Source: Anabaena sp. WA102 (GTDB taxonomy: Bacteria; Cyanobacteriota; Cyanobacteriia; Cyanobacteriales; Nostocaceae). From it: DNA of 64,000 nt. The DNA lies in the NCBI RefSeq assembly GCF_001277295.1, contig NZ_CP011456.1, forward strand, positions 2,852,001 to 2,916,000. The letters run 5' to 3'. The position numbers were made by a program, and so were the translations under genes. Below are positions 61,617 through 64,000 of this stretch, one piece after another. Each line of letters opens with the position of its first letter. Position 1 is the stretch's first letter. A model generated the notes under the pieces. It was given only the letters and a program-made list of their open reading frames with translations, was not told where the DNA came from and ran no database searches.

Positions 61617-61858
61617 CTGATGGAGATAATTGTTTCTATTAAAGCTGGTGAGTTTTGGTCTACAGATTGTAGGTTAAGGGGAAGTTCTTTACCTAAATCT
61701 TGATATGTTTCCAGAACTGCTTCAAAGGCATCTCTAACATTGGCTAAAACCTCATCCATAGAGTCCCCCTCAGTTATCAATTCTGGTAAAAGTGGAGAAG
61801 TTACGGTGAACCCTCCTTCTGGTTGAGGTGTAAGCAATAATGGAATTTTGTAGAACAT
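61613..61858 (-). CDS. hicB: HicB-type antitoxin
   Basis: An 81-aa protein. GGFTVTSPLLPELITEGDSM then DEVLANVRDAFEAVLETY is the RNase-H-like partial domain of HicB. No obvious DNA-binding domain is at the C-terminus, which is short. It precedes hicA and is divergent from the second TA module. Confidence 0.9.
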   Translation of the reverse strand: MFYKIPLLLTPQPEGGFTVTSPLLPELITEGDSMDEVLANVRDAFEAVLETYQDLGKELPLNLQSVDQNSPALIETIISIR

Positions 61859-62102
61859 AATTGTGATTGTATAGTTGAGTCTATTCTATTTTAGATGTTT
61901 AGCTAAAAAACCATTAACAGATTTACCTGTGAACATAGAATATATACCTGCTATAATCAGTATCAGACCAAGGATGAAAACACCATGAGATAGACTCTAC
62001 TCTGTTTACTAAGTGCTGAAACTAATATAATACATCTTCCAACACCATTCAAATGTACCAATGTTATAAAATAGATAAAAGCTCAACCCTAACTTTCCAA
62101 TC

Positions 62103-62330
62103 ATGAGTCTCCATCCTCTCTTAAAATTTGACATTTCTGAACTCAGCATTGCAGAACGTATCCAACTTGCTGAAGATTTATGGGACAGCATCTTAGAACA
62201 GCAAGAGGAATTACCCTTGAGTCCAGCACAACAACAAGAATTAGATCGACGGTTAGAAAATTACAAAAAAAACCCTACAAATGGTTCTAGTTGGGAAGAA
62301 GTTAAAAAACGGTTAGGATTCTCCCAATGA
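62103..62330 (+). CDS. Addiction-module antitoxin (RelB/StbD-like small protein)
   Basis: A 75-aa protein. LSIAERIQLAEDLWDSI then SPAQQQELDRRLENYKKNPT and SWEEVKKRL are the standard landmarks of the addiction-module component family. It overlaps the RelE/ParE toxin gene by 4 bp. The divergent intergenic gap 61859-62102 must contain promoters for both TA modules; I see no other gene in it. Confidence 0.93.
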   Translation: MSLHPLLKFDISELSIAERIQLAEDLWDSILEQQEELPLSPAQQQELDRRLENYKKNPTNGSSWEEVKKRLGFSQ

Positions 62331-62626
62331 ACTATAACCTAATTATTCAGCCAGAAGCAGAATACGATATCCAAAATGCTTTTGAGTGGTACGAATCTCA
62401 AAATCCAGGTTTAGGTTCAGAATTTGTTCGTGCTGTTGATGCTTGTTTGTCTGGAATTGGAAGACAACCTCTTGCTTACCAAGTTACCTACAAACAGGTA
62501 AGAAGAGTATTAATTCGCCGATTTCCTTACATAATTCTCTACGTTTTTGACCAAGATACTGTTTTTGTATTTGCTTGCTTCCATGCAAAACGCAATCCAA
62601 AACAGTGGTTAGATAGAATTGAATAA
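62327..62626 (+). CDS. RelE/ParE-family toxin
   Basis: A 99-aa protein. LIIQPEAEYDIQNAFEWYES then GLGSEFVRAVDACLSGI, RRVLIRRFPYIILYVFD, and HAKRNPKQWLDR fit the ParE/RelE fold. Toxins of this type target ribosome-bound mRNA or gyrase; which applies cannot be read. Intact and co-directional with its antitoxin. Confidence 0.93.
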   Translation: MNYNLIIQPEAEYDIQNAFEWYESQNPGLGSEFVRAVDACLSGIGRQPLAYQVTYKQVRRVLIRRFPYIILYVFDQDTVFVFACFHAKRNPKQWLDRIE

Positions 62627-62651
62627 AACTTCTCTTTCTTGCCAAAGCAAC

Positions 62652-62987
62652 TCAAATCACAGCATATCCCGTATGTTGCCTAACATTTTGCGGGTGAAAA
62701 CCTAAAACAATTTTATCTTTAGGAATTCCCGCAGCTTCTAATTCATAAGTAACACCATCTTCTGTATCATCTCTTTGCACCCAGATTTTACCATCAATAA
62801 TATCAAGATGCACCAGACAACCATGAATTCTTTTATGATCATGCCAACCAAGAGTTATTAGTAAATAACTATCATTTTCACTATCAAAAACTGTTTTACA
62901 TTCAATCACTCCATAGGAATAAGGAATTTGTGTATAAGGTATTAACACTTCTTTAATAATCCGGCGATAATTATCTAAGGTATCCAT
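62652..62987 (-). CDS. xisI: XisI-like protein (orphan)
   Basis: A 111-aa protein. YRRIIKEVLIPYTQIPYSYG, LGWHDHKRIHGCLVHLDI, GKIWVQRDDTEDGVTYEL and GFHPQNVRQHTGYA are the XisI family landmarks. XisI is required for excision of the fdxN element in Anabaena, usually beside xisH. No XisH is seen upstream; a MITE-like repeat occupies 63027-63115. Confidence 0.95.
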   Translation of the reverse strand: MDTLDNYRRIIKEVLIPYTQIPYSYGVIECKTVFDSENDSYLLITLGWHDHKRIHGCLVHLDIIDGKIWVQRDDTEDGVTYELEAAGIPKDKIVLGFHPQNVRQHTGYAVI

Positions 62988-63026
62988 TGGGTAATCCTCT
63001 CAGTATCAGAATTAAAAACAAGCACT

Positions 63027-63115
63027 GTAGGTTGGGTTGAATAAAATGAAACCCAACAAATAAATATCAATAACAGCAATATTGATGTTGGGTTGCGTTC
63101 CTTAACCCAACCTAC
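63027..63115. repeat. GTAGGTTGGGTT inverted-repeat element, 89 bp
   Basis: GTAGGTTGGGTT (63027-63038) is perfectly inverted at 63104-63115. Internal AACCCAACA...TGTTGGGTT arms extend the fold. It lies where an xisH gene would be expected. Confidence 0.9.
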
Positions 63116-63162
63116 GAGATTGGCGATCGCACTTACATATACTTGTTGGCTTTTCGGTGGTT

Positions 63163-64000
63163 TTAAAGGTCTTTAAAGTAATCCATATGTGCATTATATA
63201 TTTGTTCAATTGCAGCTAAGTCAGAATTTTGTAAATTACCTAAATTATGATTTATCAATTCGGGAAGAGTTAATCTCAATCCTTTGTTTAATGATTTAAA
63301 AAGAACAATGCAGATACCATCCCCAAGTTTTTCAATTTGTTCTTTGGTCAAGTATTTGAGTTTTGTACAAACGACCATCCAGTTCATTTTTTTGTTCAGA
63401 TTGAGATTTATAATAACTTCTTCATAGATAGGAAGAATTGTTATTGTAACTCCGCCAGCAATTCCAGAATGCTCTTTGAGTAAGTTATTTGAGTTGGAGA
63501 ATGCTCCCAGGTATCGAACATTGGGTTCTGCATTTCCCTCTTTGAACCAAAGTGCTTTATGTAGCTCCTCCCCATAACCCGAATTTCCTATCTTAGAACC
63601 AAATAGAACATGAGAAATGCCTAACGCGAGTTTAGCCATAAACCGTCTATCATGATATATATACATTGATATATTGTTATTACGCTCTTTACCTTCTCGG
63701 CACTTATTAGTTATATATTGAATCCGTAAATTGTCTATTTCATCAGGATCAGAGAAACCAATAGTCTTGAGATCAGCACCTTCAACTCTAGTACACATAA
63801 TTTTTTTAACTCGACGATCTATAAAAGCATCTTTGAAAGCTAACCAAGATATTAATACATTTTTTTGTGACCTTTCAGAGAACATAAAATATGCTCTAGA
63901 TTGTACTTTTTTTACTGTTCTTGGATTCCCGCCAGAATACCAATACATGCGTTCATCTTTTGGCCTAATCCAATAGATCTGTTCTCCCAGAGGTCCTAGC
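63163..64000 (-). CDS. Unknown protein, 5' end beyond window
   Basis: The frame from 63163 is open through the window edge at 64000; codons upstream of ATG 63948 (LGPLGEQIYWIRPKDERMYW) read well, so the gene most likely extends further. At least 278 residues are visible. I do not recognise the family. WFKEGNAEPNVRYLGAFSNS and MYIYHDRRFMAKLALGISHV are notable. The visible part has no membrane segment. An HNH-nuclease-type protein is possible given the missing N-terminus, but I cannot show it. Confidence 0.65.
   Translation of the reverse strand, partial: LGPLGEQIYWIRPKDERMYWYSGGNPRTVKKVQSRAYFMFSERSQKNVLISWLAFKDAFIDRRVKKIMCTRVEGADLKTIGFSDPDEIDNLRIQYITNKCREGKERNNNISMYIYHDRRFMAKLALGISHVLFGSKIGNSGYGEELHKALWFKEGNAEPNVRYLGAFSNSNNLLKEHSGIAGGVTITILPIYEEVIINLNLNKKMNWMVVCTKLKYLTKEQIEKLGDGICIVLFKSLNKGLRLTLPELINHNLGNLQNSDLAAIEQIYNAHMDYFKDL

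Overview
The window is chromosomal DNA of a filamentous, heterocyst-forming cyanobacterium (Nostocales). Evidence: a DnaE C-terminal half preceded by a 36-residue split-intein C-fragment (57867-59228), a HetP-like heterocyst-commitment protein (50897-51118), the chlorophyll gene chlM, the sulfolipid pair sqdB-sqdX, an XisI protein, several cyanobacteria-type Ser/Thr kinases (one with a GUN4 domain), many HIP1 octamers (GCGATCGC) and many period-7 short tandem repeats. Base composition is AT-rich. No tools were used; family names come from motif recognition.

Layout. 1-5 kb: site-2 protease, GHL10-type glycosidase, and a convergent pair of unknown genes flanked by two copies of a TA-flanked MITE. 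5-9.3 kb: a tightly packed minus-strand operon (DUF262 protein, DUF3696-type ATPase, unknown protein with a toxin-like C-terminus) whose last gene is translationally coupled to coaBC. 9.5-14.4 kb: esterase, ATP-grasp PGM1-like ligase, Ser/Thr kinase with membrane segments. 14.6-21.2 kb: a P-loop ATPase plus a 1.7-kaa NACHT-TPR (STAND, NLR-like) protein with near-identical 240-bp internal repeats; the pair is bracketed by two copies of a 28-bp perfect palindrome. 21.6-25.9 kb: nucleoside transporter, a decayed stretch (candidate omega-RNA, phytochelatin-synthase pseudogene, about 30 copies of GGGAACA), AI-2E-type exporter. 26-31 kb: LCP protein, lipoprotein, sqdB, sqdX. 31-33.2 kb: an IS607-type element (serine recombinase plus TnpB) sitting on the sqdX stop codon. 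33.3-38.1 kb: chlM with a tnpB remnant upstream, and a GTPase. 38.3-42.5 kb: a pseudokinase, then a graveyard of broken genes (sigma-like, four-helix-bundle, MITE-interrupted ORF) and tRNA-His. 42.6-48.2 kb: DUF4359, kinase-GUN4, rsmA, ispE, DUF3082, response regulator. 48.3-50.7 kb: MITEs and an intact IS4-type element with a 9-bp target duplication. 50.9-57.7 kb: HetP-like, divergent TrpC, rfbB, glycosyltransferase, FKBP, CblD-like protein, RAYT. 57.9-64 kb: dnaE-C, AIPR protein with a 54-aa zinc-ribbon ORF, HicAB, a second toxin-antitoxin pair, orphan xisI, and a partial gene leaving the window.

Functionally, housekeeping and photosynthetic lipid/pigment genes are interleaved with three conflict-type loci (6.3-9.3, 14.6-21.2 and 59.3-62.6 kb) and a very high load of non-autonomous repeats. 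At least six MITE-like families can be defined by terminal inverted repeats. In two places target-site evidence is exact: removing one 152-bp MITE restores a reading frame at 41.7-41.85 kb, and the 61.3-kb MITE has an 8-bp duplication. Best candidates for undescribed biology are the DUF262/ATPase/toxin-like operon, the ATPase-NACHT-TPR pair and the AIPR locus with its small zinc-ribbon partner.
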